From Cyclobacterium qasimii M12-11B (GTDB lineage Bacteria; Bacteroidota; Bacteroidia; Cytophagales; Cyclobacteriaceae): DNA of 42,231 bases. Positions 9,501 through 18,649 of this stretch are shown piece after piece; the first letter of the stretch is position 1, and each line of letters begins with the position of its first letter. The DNA is taken from positions 1 to 42,231 of the forward strand of contig NZ_ATNM01000135.1 of the NCBI RefSeq assembly GCF_000427295.1, in the 5' to 3' direction. Both the position numbers and the translations under genes were made by a program. Under the pieces are notes generated by a model. That model worked only from the letters and a program-made list of their open reading frames with translations, made no database searches and was not told the origin of the DNA.

Positions 9501-9733
9501 TTAATAATGATACTTGCTCCTGGCAAAGTTTCTTCGTTGTTAGCGTCCAGGACAGTACCTGAAATTGTCAGGTTTTGGTTTGCCTGAAACGCCTTTAGCG
9601 ATGCAACTGTAGAAAAACACAATAGCAGGCATAAGAATAGGAAGCGCTTCCCCATAGAGACCATAAAGGACCTGGGATCCTTTATTCCTTTGGGCGCCGA
9701 TAAAGCATCCGATAATAGTAAATGTTCTTTCAT
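6559..9733 (-). pseudogene. SusC/RagA-like TonB-dependent outer-membrane transporter, frameshifted near its C-terminus
   Basis: It has a long N-terminal pre-region with a signal peptide beginning near Met27 (MGKRFLFLCLLLCFSTVASL), then a carboxypeptidase-regulatory-like domain (about 53-135; PGASIIIKGSTSGTVSDIDG), a TonB-box-like DEVVVIGYGTVKKRDLTGSV, a plug domain to about residue 270, and a beta-barrel. In the main frame the protein stops at 6692 after LAYAFSISFDTTD. The neighbouring frame continues LAYAF-PSHLTQRIKLNNLRVFG and ends ...RIFTTGISLSL at 6559, the expected terminal barrel strand. Removing one A from the A5 run at 6718-6722 joins them into about 1058 residues. A SusC lacking its last strand should not assemble, so this is either a sequence error or a broken gene. 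It is first in the PUL operon; its partner SusD follows immediately. Confidence 0.88.
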
Positions 9734-10414
9734 TAGAAATTGGTTAAGGGTTAAATAAATTATTAAAGCGATGACTTATAAATACCTGGTGCCTCTACTT
9801 ACCAATAGTAAATGTTGGCATTGTAACTTTGCTCAATATTGAATAAGGTTAAACCAGTTCATTCGAAATATTTATATAAAAACCACAAGGACTTTGGTAA
9901 GTGGTTTTTTAACAGTTTAAGCGAAAATAACTATCATTTACATTCATTGGAGAATGTCGGGTACGCAACCGGAATATAATGATTAAATCATATATGACAA
10001 TACATTATTGCTATTAAATAATCATTACATGTATTCAAACATAAAAAGTATTTGACTGGACATATAAAATTTTAGGAAGGTCAAAAAATACCAACCACCA
10101 GTATCAAACTGAATATTAATAAGTAATTGCCTTCCTAATTAATCAAAATTTCATTATTTATATCAAGAGTATTTAAAGGTTTATTAACTGTAGAAACATT
10201 CCCACTGCCAGTAGTTAAAAAAGGCAATACTAAGCATTAGGGTTAAATCAAATTTACAATCCTTAACATCATATGGTATAAGCTTTAGATTTTGGCCTGA
10301 TTTGTGACTTTTAATGTTTCAGCCTCGTATAGGAAAAAGTAAGCAGGTTAAAAACAGCTACTTTTCAAGAAGTTCATTTATCATTTTGTATAAAAACGAC
10401 CCAACCCATTATTT
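9734..10414. other. 681-base intergenic region between divergent SusC and DUF4139 genes
   Basis: No convincing gene is present. The region is AT-rich and must hold the promoters of both divergent transcripts. An inverted repeat TTAGGAAGG (10072-10080) / CCTTCCTAA (10130-10138), with 49 bases between arms, is the clearest structure and could be an operator. A TAACTTTG at 9824-9831 matches the Bacteroidota -7 consensus TAnnTTTG on the plus strand, but I find no partner -33 element, so I do not call a promoter. Confidence 0.5.
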
Positions 10415-12282
10415 ATGAAAGCTTTGTCCGTCCTTTTGTTCTTCCTGATTTTTAATCAATCCTTCACTCAGGAAATACCTGAAAAAGAAGTCAAATCCAA
10501 AGTGGTAGAGGCCACCGTCTTTTTAAAAGGTGCTCAAGTACTAAGAAAAGAAACCGTGGTTTTGCCTAAAGGAGAATCCATTGTCAAATTTACCAACCTC
10601 TCCCCTTTTATAGCAGCCAAAAGCATACAGCTAAAAGCTGGAGGTGAATTGACTGTTTTAGGCATTAATCACCAACAAAACTTTCTGGATAAATCGGTAA
10701 AGTCTGAAGAGCTCCTTAAGCTGGACAAAGACCTTGAACAGGTCAATGAAAAGATCGAATTGGAAAACGCCTATTTGTCTATTGCCCAAGAGGAGATCAC
10801 TTTCCTGCAAACCAACCGACTTATAGGAGGCAAAAATGAAACCCTAAATGTGGCCACTCTCAAACAGGCTGCTGAATATTACGGGGATCAACTGACTGCC
10901 TTAAAGCTTCAAACCATTGAAAGAAACAACACCATCAAAAAATTATTGGAACAGAAAAACAACCTTCAGAATCAAATCAATTCTTTAGCTGGTGAAAAAG
11001 AGTTTTCTACAGGAGAGGTCTTGGTAAGAGTAGATGCTAAAGTGCCCGGTAGTTATTCTTTCGAGTTGTCCTACCTTGTAGACAATGCTGGCTGGTTTCC
11101 TTCTTATGACATCCGCGCCAAGGACATCAATAGCCCGGTTAGTTTGCATTACAAAGCCAATGTCAGACAAGACACCAAGGTAGATTGGGACAATATTAAA
11201 CTTAGTTTTCTTCAGCTGAGCCAAGTGTCTCTGGTGTTGCTCCGGAATTAAAGCCTTATTTGCTTAATTACAATACCGCACCTCCTAGTTATAGTCAAAG
11301 GACAGGAAGCGTGACGGGAAAAGTAATAGACCCGGAAGGACAAGGTCTACCCGGTGTAACCATTAATGTAGCGGGTAGCACCATAGGAACGGTTTCAGAT
11401 TTTGATGGCAATTACAGTATTACACTTCCTAACCGTGCAAATCAATTGACTTATTCATATGTGGGCTACATACCACAGACTTTACCAATTACTGCAGATG
11501 TAATGAATGTATTAATGAGAGAGGATCAGGTGGCATTGAATGAGGTAGTTGCTACTGGATATGCATTAAATAGAAAAATGAAAGGCCAAGAAATATTAAA
11601 TTTCAAGGAGGATTTTGATCAAAGTCTGCCTTTTATGGAAAGTATTCCCCTTCCTATTGCTCAGGTGGAAAACCAAACAGCTATTAATTTTGAAATCAAC
11701 AGCCCTTATTCTATTCAATCGGACAGTAAAAATTATACTGTGGATATGGTCACTTATGAATTGCCTGCCTTCTACCAGTATTTTGCTGTACCCAAGGTCA
11801 ATAACACGGCTTACCTGATTGCTGGGATTACTAACTGGGAGCAATACCAACTTTTGGAAGGAGAGGCCAATGTGTTTTTTGAACAAACCTTCGTAGGTAA
11901 AAGCCTGCTGGATGTGCGTTATGCTTCTGATACCCTGGAAATCTCTCTGGGAAGAGATAAAATGGTCGCAATAGAAAGGGAGAAAGAAAGTGATTTCACA
12001 GAAAAATCGTTTTTAGGCAGTAAAAAGACGGCAAGTAGAATGTGGAAAACCACCATTAAAAACAATAAAAGCCAGCCCATTTCAATGGTTGTTTTGGACC
12101 AGGTGCCTGTTTCTACTTTGGAAGAAATAGAGGTAGCCGTACAAAGTCTTTCCGGAGGAAAACATGACGCTAAATCTGGTGAGATTAAGTGGGAGTTTAA
12201 ATTAGCTCCTTCGGATTCCAAGGTGCTGGAATTGAAATATGAGGTCGAGTACCCTAGAAATAAGAATCTTGTCATTGAATAG
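10415..12282 (+). pseudogene. DUF4140/DUF4139 (MuiA-like) protein with inserted SusC-like regulatory domain, frameshifted
   Basis: The first part (to 11251) has a signal peptide (MKALSVLLFFLIFNQSFTQ), a DUF4140-type beta domain (about 25-90), a coiled coil (about 95-195) and the start of DUF4139 (YLVDNAGWFPSYDIRA). It then drifts into LSFLQLSQVSLVLLRN and stops. The frame that resumes reads SSAEPSVSGVAPELKPYLLNYNTAPP, exactly what the family would have next; one missing T in the T4 run at 11206-11209 explains the break. The second part carries a carboxypeptidase-regulatory-like domain (11305-11565) and then the rest of DUF4139 (ITNWEQYQLLEGEANVFFEQTFVG). The TTG at 11260 is not a credible separate start. 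The repaired product is about 622 residues. The function of the family is poorly known; 'mucoidy inhibitor' is a name by homology only. Confidence 0.82.
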
Positions 12283-12332
12283 TAAAAAGGCAAAAATTCA
12301 AACTTCTTATTAAGAATGAATTTTATTGATAT

Positions 12333-12367
12333 GAGCCGTGCGTTTTATCCACGGCTCTTATTTTTTT
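12333..12367 (+). terminator. rho-independent terminator after the DUF4139 gene
   Basis: A perfect 8-bp stem GAGCCGTG (12333-12340) / CACGGCTC (12350-12357) with a 9-base loop is followed by TTA and seven T. It ends the plus-strand gene that stops at 12282. The opposite strand lacks a T run, so it is directional. Confidence 0.85.
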
Positions 12368-12389
12368 GACTTTTCAACTATTAATCTCA

Positions 12390-14672
12390 CTATTTATCAA
12401 GTTCATCTATCAAAAATTGACAGTTGATTACTTTCTCCAGCAAATCCTGTGGCACATAATAATATTGGTTGGAGGCCTCAAACCCTATTCTGGAATCTTT
12501 TCGGATCACTTCCAATAGCTCAATTGCCGTTTGCTTTTCTTTCTGTAAAATAGCCTTCACCTGATCCCGAAGGACCTTATCGGTTTTTTGACTTTCAAGC
12601 CATATGTCCCTGGCCAATATAAATCGACCCTGTTGCCCTACAGATAAAAAATGTAGATAAGCAGCCTTGGCCAGGTTAAGGTCTTCTTCCAATAGCTTTT
12701 TATACGATTCATTTTCTGCTACTTCAATGGCGCCTTCAAGGAATTTTAAACCTTTTTCCCATTTCGTGGCTACTTTTTCAAATTGGGAAATGAATATTTC
12801 TTGCGGATAAGGACCAGACCAACCTTTAAGATCATCATAAGGAAAACCTACCATGGTAGACCGATAACCTGTGGGCTCCAAAAATAAAAGATTGGATGGG
12901 CCATACTGCTGCGGAGCAGAATAGACCACTCGAATATCATAGGGGTATTCTTCAAAAGCAGTGCTAAATGTAGTCCAGGCATTCCTTACATAGGGAACTG
13001 CTGCCCTTCCATACCTTTCCAAAGCCAGGGAATTAAGTACCTCTTCAATGCTTGCACCTGGATCATCAGAGAATTTTTTCGCTATTTCAAGATTTGGAGA
13101 AGGGTAAGACCCAAGTGTCCAGCTCAACATGTAGCCATCGATATCCATTTGCGCTAAATTGGATGCATGCTGCGCCACCAGGTCCATTACTGGTAACCAT
13201 GGCACGGCGGACAATTCCCAGGTATTGTTAAACTGAACTTTGGCAACCGTTTTAAGCAGGTTCTTTTTGGCACCACTCCAATGAGATTTTGCCCTAGGCC
13301 CCGGCCCAACTGCAGATATGGAATATTCTCCTACAGTATTCGGAATCCCGCCTCTCTCGATAGGTTTGGCCCATTCACTGACAGACATCAACCAAACATC
13401 TTCTGGCAATTTGTCGATCACATCTCTTGCCATCCCATGACCGTTCCAACCCCAATCCCAGGCAATTACATTCGCTTCAGGTTTTGCAGCATGAACCCCA
13501 TTGGCAATCGTACGGTTAACTTCAGCGATAATGTCTTCGTAAGGACGCACACTGCATCTGGGGCATTCATCTTTGCCTCCATGTGAGGCACAATTGGTAA
13601 GGTTTTCTGAAGCGGTAATGGTAAACACTCCTCCCAATTCGGGCACTTCGGTAAAAACATGGGTAAGGGAATGCTCCATCCAATCTCGAACCTCCTCATT
13701 GCTAGTACACATGGTTGTAAAATCATCTTTTTGTAAACCAGCCATTTCAGGACGTTCTTCGAAAAATGCCTGAGGCTGTGCCCTTGGTTCATTCATGTAT
13801 AGGTAGATGTCGATACCAAATTTTTTTGCTCGCTGCGCTATCTTTTGCAGGTTTCGAAGTCTGGTCTCGCTGCCTTCTCCAAACTCGGGAAAGGCTTCTC
13901 CTTTTGGTGCAAGCTGACTGAGAACAACATGCATCCACACCCCATTGACACCTTTCTGGGCTAACTTCTGTAAAAGGCCATTGGGAAAGGGGTCATTTTG
14001 TTCATCCATTAAAGGATCTCCAAAAATGCCAAAATAAGAATAAATAAATCGGAGTTGGTCTTCCTTCAAAGTATCCCTTTCAATTATCGCTTCATCTTCA
14101 TTAAAGGTTTTAAGCTTTTCGATAAAATGAAACAGTTCTTCCGAAGGATTTTTGTCACTTATTTCAATAATAGGCTGAATAACTTCTTTTATTGCAGCAG
14201 CTTTTTTTATTTCCGCTTCTGTGGGGCTGATATAATGAAGGGTCGGACTGGCTGGTTTTAAGTTGCCAAATTTATGGAAAAGAAAATCATCTTCCTTCAA
14301 GGCAAACTCCAACCTTTCTTTATCCATGTCCAATAAAGTAAGCAATTGATCATAGGGCAGTAAGTGCCAATTCCTTCTCAAAAGGGTAATATAAATCTGT
14401 TCCTTGAAATTCTCGGACAAAAGCTTCTGATCTTCCAGGCCCATAAGTTGCGCCAAGTAAAGAATATCAGCTGGTTTACACTGAATGGTCTCCGCCATTT
14501 TCTCAGGACTTACCAGGTTCCAGTTTCGCCAGACGAAAGCAAAAGCTTTATTGGGAAAATGATCAAAGGTAAGCGCAGGTGGGTGAGAACCCAATGGCAA
14601 CGACTTCTGGGCATAAACCGGATCTTGAAAGAATACACAAACAAAAAGGGAAAATGCGAAAAATAGTTTCAT
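12390..14672 (-). CDS. secreted TIM-barrel glycoside-hydrolase-like protein, family not assigned
   Basis: I chose the ATG at 14672 because it starts a good signal peptide (MKLFFAFSLFVCVFFQDPVYAQ); the open frame from 14705 adds 11 polar residues. The mature protein is about 740 residues: an N-terminal helical domain, a central (beta/alpha)8-like part with NGVWMHVVLSQLAP, FGIDIYLYMNEPRAQP, GVFTITASENLTNC, NVIAWDWGWNG and DGYMLSWTLGSYPSP, and a C-terminal helical bundle. Acidic residues at strand ends (E in MNEPR and ASENL, D in AWDWGW) are candidate catalytic groups. A cluster NCASHGGKDECPRC could bind a metal. The pattern recalls GH20-like and DUF4838-type proteins, but I cannot place it in a numbered family. 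It is transcribed towards the DUF4139 gene and away from the antiporter. Confidence 0.6.
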   Translation of the reverse strand: MKLFFAFSLFVCVFFQDPVYAQKSLPLGSHPPALTFDHFPNKAFAFVWRNWNLVSPEKMAETIQCKPADILYLAQLMGLEDQKLLSENFKEQIYITLLRRNWHLLPYDQLLTLLDMDKERLEFALKEDDFLFHKFGNLKPASPTLHYISPTEAEIKKAAAIKEVIQPIIEISDKNPSEELFHFIEKLKTFNEDEAIIERDTLKEDQLRFIYSYFGIFGDPLMDEQNDPFPNGLLQKLAQKGVNGVWMHVVLSQLAPKGEAFPEFGEGSETRLRNLQKIAQRAKKFGIDIYLYMNEPRAQPQAFFEERPEMAGLQKDDFTTMCTSNEEVRDWMEHSLTHVFTEVPELGGVFTITASENLTNCASHGGKDECPRCSVRPYEDIIAEVNRTIANGVHAAKPEANVIAWDWGWNGHGMARDVIDKLPEDVWLMSVSEWAKPIERGGIPNTVGEYSISAVGPGPRAKSHWSGAKKNLLKTVAKVQFNNTWELSAVPWLPVMDLVAQHASNLAQMDIDGYMLSWTLGSYPSPNLEIAKKFSDDPGASIEEVLNSLALERYGRAAVPYVRNAWTTFSTAFEEYPYDIRVVYSAPQQYGPSNLLFLEPTGYRSTMVGFPYDDLKGWSGPYPQEIFISQFEKVATKWEKGLKFLEGAIEVAENESYKKLLEEDLNLAKAAYLHFLSVGQQGRFILARDIWLESQKTDKVLRDQVKAILQKEKQTAIELLEVIRKDSRIGFEASNQYYYVPQDLLEKVINCQFLIDELDK

Positions 14673-14874
14673 AAGTCGGTTAAGAAGGTGGTATAAATTC
14701 GTCATTTAGCAGTCTTAAATTAAGAAAAATTTAAGCTTTAATAAAAGCTAAAATTTTAACTTGGCAGACTTTATTGTAATTTTATGCTTGGCATATTTTA
14801 AATTAATGAGAAAACGCAGGGTTTTGATTAATTATTAAATAGGAGAAAACCCCCTAAACTTAAACCAACCATCT

Positions 14875-16044
14875 ATGGCCCTACCCATTATTATTGTACT
14901 ATGTGCTTTAATGCTTTTTGCATACTTTTTTGACATTACATCTGCTAAAACAAAAATCCCGCCAGTGATTTTATTGTTTGCAATGGGGTGGTCAGCAAAC
15001 CAGGCAGCAGCCTTTTTTGACCTAGACATTCCAGACTTAACCACAGTATTGCCATTCTTAGGGACTATTGGTTTGGTGTTGATCGTTTTAGAAGGAGCCT
15101 TAGAACTTGATTTTGATACTTCTAAATTATCATTTGTTGGTAAAACGATTTTAATCGCCATAATTCCTGTAGTCGTTATTAGTTTTAGTCTTGCTTATGC
15201 CATTCAGTTTTTTACAGAAGTAGAGTTTAAATCTGCTTTACTTAATGCCATTCCATTTGCCATAATAAGTAGTGCAATTGCCATTCCATCTGTTCAAAAT
15301 TTAAGGTCTGAGAACCGTGAATTTGTAACGTATGAGAGTAGTGTTTCTGATATATTTGGTGTGCTTCTTTTCAATTTTCTCCTTGAGAAAAAGATCATGA
15401 ACGTAAAAACCCTGGGCCTTTTCTTTGGGGAGATCGTCATGATTTTGATTGTTACTTTCTTTGCAACTATTATGTTGGCCTTTCTATTGAGCCGCATCAA
15501 GCACCCTGTGAAATTTGCTCCGATTATACTTATGATCGTGCTTATTTTTGCTGTATCTGAACTTTATCATTTACCTGCCTTAATTTTCATCCTACTATTT
15601 GGTTTGTTTATTGGTAACCTGAATCAACTGAAGCAAAGTGTAATCGTTAAAAAGCTACACACCAAAAGCTTTAAAAAAGAAATTAAAAAATTCAAGGAGC
15701 TGACCATGGAACTCACCTTTTTGATCCGAACCCTTTTCTTCCTTGTATTCGGTTTTCTAATCGAAACCAATGAACTTTTCAATTCGGAAACGTTGATTTG
15801 GTCCATTTCCATCACTGCCGGAATATTCTTGCTTAGAGCCCTTATTTTAAAAGTTTTCAAAATAAACCTCTTACCGCTGATGTTTATTTCCCCCAGAGGA
15901 CTGGTAACCATTCTTTTGTACCTCAGTGTTCCAGTGGCAATGTCAATTTCTATAATCAATGATTCTTTGATTATTCAGGTAATTATATTGACTTCTTTGG
16001 CCTTGATGCTAGGCATGTGGACCTCAAAAACCCGTGACGAGTAA
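14875..16044 (+). CDS. Na+/H+ antiporter-like cation:proton antiporter (CPA superfamily)
   Basis: The 389-residue protein has about 11-12 hydrophobic segments and the Na_H_Exchanger fold. The motif ESSVSDIFGVLLFN around residues 153-166 corresponds to the ion-binding helix with paired acidic or polar residues. The ends of the protein are mostly membrane, without the cytoplasmic TrkA-N/C domains found in KefB-type members. It should exchange Na+ or K+ for protons in the inner membrane and contribute to pH or salt homeostasis, though ion specificity cannot be read from sequence. It stands alone between the glycosidase-like gene and a convergent gene. Confidence 0.85.
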   Translation: MALPIIIVLCALMLFAYFFDITSAKTKIPPVILLFAMGWSANQAAAFFDLDIPDLTTVLPFLGTIGLVLIVLEGALELDFDTSKLSFVGKTILIAIIPVVVISFSLAYAIQFFTEVEFKSALLNAIPFAIISSAIAIPSVQNLRSENREFVTYESSVSDIFGVLLFNFLLEKKIMNVKTLGLFFGEIVMILIVTFFATIMLAFLLSRIKHPVKFAPIILMIVLIFAVSELYHLPALIFILLFGLFIGNLNQLKQSVIVKKLHTKSFKKEIKKFKELTMELTFLIRTLFFLVFGFLIETNELFNSETLIWSISITAGIFLLRALILKVFKINLLPLMFISPRGLVTILLYLSVPVAMSISIINDSLIIQVIILTSLALMLGMWTSKTRDE

Positions 16045-16107
16045 AGAGGAGGAGGACAAAGGAAAAAGCAACGATCAGCAAGAGGTAAGTTTAGAAAATT
16101 AAACCTC

Positions 16108-16149
16108 ATGACCTCAAAATAGATTATAAATAGTCATTTTTGAGGTCAT
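16108..16149. terminator. bidirectional terminator between convergent genes
   Basis: A perfect 12-bp inverted repeat ATGACCTCAAAA (16108-16119) / TTTTGAGGTCAT (16138-16149) has an 18-base loop. It lies between the antiporter gene (ends 16044) and the aldolase-like gene (ends 16171), so it can serve both strands. The A/T part of the stem supplies the U tract in either direction. Confidence 0.7.
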
Positions 16150-16170
16150 TTAGCTTTTTGAACATTTATG

Positions 16171-17391
16171 CTATCGAGAATGCCCTCTTGCCATAACCGG
16201 CAATATGCTTTCTACTTTGCCTTTACGAATTCCATATATTCGATCATACAAATTTACGGCTGGATCACAATGGGGAACAATTACTTCCAGTAGATCTCCT
16301 GTCTTGTAAGTTTTATTGGCCGTCTCATAAGTAACCGTTCCGTATTCATCAGATCCTGCATTGTAGCTAAAGCCTGGCTCTCCTATTACCATTCCACTCG
16401 GCTTATTGATAGTCAGGGATTTGGCTCCAGCATCCGTAATCAACCTGTTTGGGTGATTGGAATTAATAACCGATGCCAAGACAGTAAGAGAAGGATCAAA
16501 ATCATCGTAAAGGCTTTCATTTCTTTCACTTCCTATGGCCATGTATTGCGTATCCATAAATAAATAACTCCCAACCTGCACATCAGTAAAGCCTGGTACA
16601 TCAGCCATCATGTTGTAGGTACCTGTTCCTGCCCCACTAAAAATTTCTACGTTCAAACCAGATTGAACCATCATTTTATGCGTTTCTGATACTGGTTCAA
16701 AGGTTTGAATGGTCCTTTCCAATCTTTTTTGATAACCTTTGATGTGCTGTGCACCTCCATCGTAGGCAAGAATCCCCATAAACTTTAAATTAGGCGACTG
16801 GTCAATGAGTTGCGCAAGTTCTAACGCAGGCAGACCTGTGGGTACTCCCGACCTCCGAATCACATCCAGATCAACGACAACATCAGCAATGATTCCGGCT
16901 TCCTTAGCAGCCTCCTGCAAGTCTCTAACGTTTTGTTTGTTGTCTACTGCTTGAATAAACCCTGAATGGGTTTTCCTTAATTGCATTGCCTTTCTGATTT
17001 TAGCAGTGCTGATATTTACACCCGTCATCAGGACTTCGGAAATGCCATTTTCTAACATGACCTGGGATTCTGATAGTTTGGCAGTACATACCCCAACGGC
17101 CCCTGCATCCATCTGCATTTTAGCTAGCGCTGGACATTTATGTGTTTTGGTATGTGGCCTCACCCCAATACTTGTTCCTTTAAGGTTTTCATGAGCCTTT
17201 TTAAGATTGGACTCCATAATGTCCAGGTCCAGACAAAGTGAGGGTGTTTCCAGCTCCCATTTAGAAAGGCCAATTTCATCCTGCCCGAATAAAGGCGCAG
17301 GTTTTGAAAATGCATTTCCAGGAAATAGCGCAGCAGACCCCGCCATGCCAGTGAACTGAAGAAATTTTCTACGGTTGAAGTGGTTTTTCAT
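16171..17391 (-). CDS. TAT-exported D-threonine aldolase / D-serine dehydratase-like PLP enzyme
   Basis: The N-terminus NRRKFLQFTGMAGSAALFPG is a twin-arginine signal. The rest matches fold-type III PLP enzymes of the alanine-racemase N-terminal type: RPHTKTHK at 78-85 (K82 the likely Schiff-base lysine), VVDLDVIRRSG in the barrel, and GAGTGTYN as phosphate-binding loop. A C-terminal D-serine-dehydratase-like domain carries PHCDP (H374, C375), the usual metal-ligand pair. Family members split D-threonine to glycine and acetaldehyde or dehydrate D-serine. Export of a PLP enzyme is unusual but such TAT-tagged members occur in Bacteroidota. The gene is alone, with its start facing the quinone oxidoreductase gene at 17588. 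Confidence 0.85.
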   Translation of the reverse strand: MKNHFNRRKFLQFTGMAGSAALFPGNAFSKPAPLFGQDEIGLSKWELETPSLCLDLDIMESNLKKAHENLKGTSIGVRPHTKTHKCPALAKMQMDAGAVGVCTAKLSESQVMLENGISEVLMTGVNISTAKIRKAMQLRKTHSGFIQAVDNKQNVRDLQEAAKEAGIIADVVVDLDVIRRSGVPTGLPALELAQLIDQSPNLKFMGILAYDGGAQHIKGYQKRLERTIQTFEPVSETHKMMVQSGLNVEIFSGAGTGTYNMMADVPGFTDVQVGSYLFMDTQYMAIGSERNESLYDDFDPSLTVLASVINSNHPNRLITDAGAKSLTINKPSGMVIGEPGFSYNAGSDEYGTVTYETANKTYKTGDLLEVIVPHCDPAVNLYDRIYGIRKGKVESILPVMARGHSR

Positions 17392-17587
17392 CTTTTAGTG
17401 GTTTTAATATGGTTAAAAATATTAATTATTGTTGGTTTAACAACTGATTCAATCACTTTTGGCACACAATCCCTTCATAAAAAATTTGAAAGAGAGAAAC
17501 TGCTTCACAGCCCTTACAATACTGGTAACCAGTCCATCTGGATTTCAATAAAAATTGTATATTCATACTGAAAAACAAACCACCTCG

Positions 17588-18610
17588 ATGAAACAGGCAA
17601 CAATAATAAAATATGGGCATGCTGATGAGGCTTTTAAAATTCAAGAATCTACTCCACTCTCACCCAAAGCCAATGAAGTGCAAATTGAAGTGGAGGGTTT
17701 TGGTTTAAATTACGCAGACGTAATGGCTAGAAATGGCCTTTATAAGGAAGCCCCAAAGCTGCCATTTGTTCCTGGCTACGAAGTAGTAGGTAGGGTGATG
17801 AAAACTGGTGCTGAAGCCCCTGAATCTTTAATAGGCAAGCGAGTGGTGGCCTTTACACGATTTGGCGGATACGCTACAGAGGCTGTTGCAGATTACAGGG
17901 CATTGGGTGTAATTTCAGAAGAAATTTCAGGGGGAGAAGCCTGTGCGCTGGCCACCCAATACTGCACCGCATATTACATGACCCATTATTTTCAGCAAAT
18001 GCGCAAAGGTGAAATAGCCCTCGTGCATGCTTGTGCCGGCGGTGTAGGCACCGCACTCACACAACTATGTCACTTAAAAGGTGTAAAGGTGATAGGGCTT
18101 TGTAGTTCAGATGAAAAAATGGAGTACCTGAAAGCTTTAAAGGTAGCTTACCCAATTAATTATAACCAAACAGATTATAAAAAATGGATCATTAAGCACC
18201 TGGGTAAGCGCCCTGTAGACCATATTTTTAATGCTGTGGCAGGAAATAGTTTTAAAATAGACCTTAAGCTACTAGGCTATGGTGGAAAACTTTTTTGTTT
18301 CGGTGGTGCTGCCAGAAGCGGGAAAAAGAACAATTTGCTCAATGATGTTTCCTTTTTGTTCAAAACCGGCTTTGTAAGCCCTCTTTTTATGATGATGAAA
18401 GCCCAGGCGCTTATTGGAGTGAACATGTTGCGCTTTGCTGACCATAAAGTAGAAGTTATAGGAACCTGTCTGAATGAACTTATTCAATTGTACAACGATA
18501 AAAAAATTGCTCCAAAGGTGGGAGGAGCATTCCCAATTGAAAAATTAGCTGAAGCGCACATGGCTTTGGAATCAGGAAAAAGTATTGGCAAAATTTATGT
18601 TTATTGGTAA
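17588..18610 (+). CDS. zinc-independent medium-chain dehydrogenase/reductase (quinone oxidoreductase, VAT1-like)
   Basis: The start ATG at 17588 (MKQATIIKYGHADEAF) fits the family better than the upstream Met at 17555. The roughly 340-residue protein has the GroES-like N-terminal domain (GFGLNYADVMARNGLY, PFVPGYEVVG) and a Rossmann domain with ACAGGVGTALTQL (the NAD(P)H loop) near 150. The structural and catalytic zinc cysteines of alcohol dehydrogenases are absent, so this is a quinone-oxidoreductase or enone-reductase type that uses NADPH. It is the first of several colinear genes, with the Crp/Fnr gene 40 bases downstream. Confidence 0.85.
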   Translation: MKQATIIKYGHADEAFKIQESTPLSPKANEVQIEVEGFGLNYADVMARNGLYKEAPKLPFVPGYEVVGRVMKTGAEAPESLIGKRVVAFTRFGGYATEAVADYRALGVISEEISGGEACALATQYCTAYYMTHYFQQMRKGEIALVHACAGGVGTALTQLCHLKGVKVIGLCSSDEKMEYLKALKVAYPINYNQTDYKKWIIKHLGKRPVDHIFNAVAGNSFKIDLKLLGYGGKLFCFGGAARSGKKNNLLNDVSFLFKTGFVSPLFMMMKAQALIGVNMLRFADHKVEVIGTCLNELIQLYNDKKIAPKVGGAFPIEKLAEAHMALESGKSIGKIYVYW

Positions 18611-18649
18611 GCCATATCATGACTGAAAAAAGTTTATAAAAGGCCGCTT

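Noticed and set aside
9824-9831. TAACTTTG as a promoter -7 element
   Set aside because: No TTG-type -33 element lies at the right spacing, and the site is nearly 600 bases from the plus-strand gene.
11260-12282. Independent gene starting at TTG 11260
   Set aside because: It lacks a proper start and signal, and it continues the DUF4139 protein after a one-base shift.
14777-14784. Possible promoter (TTGG at 14761 with TAATTTTA) before the antiporter gene
   Set aside because: The spacing is too short and the last base departs from TAnnTTTG.
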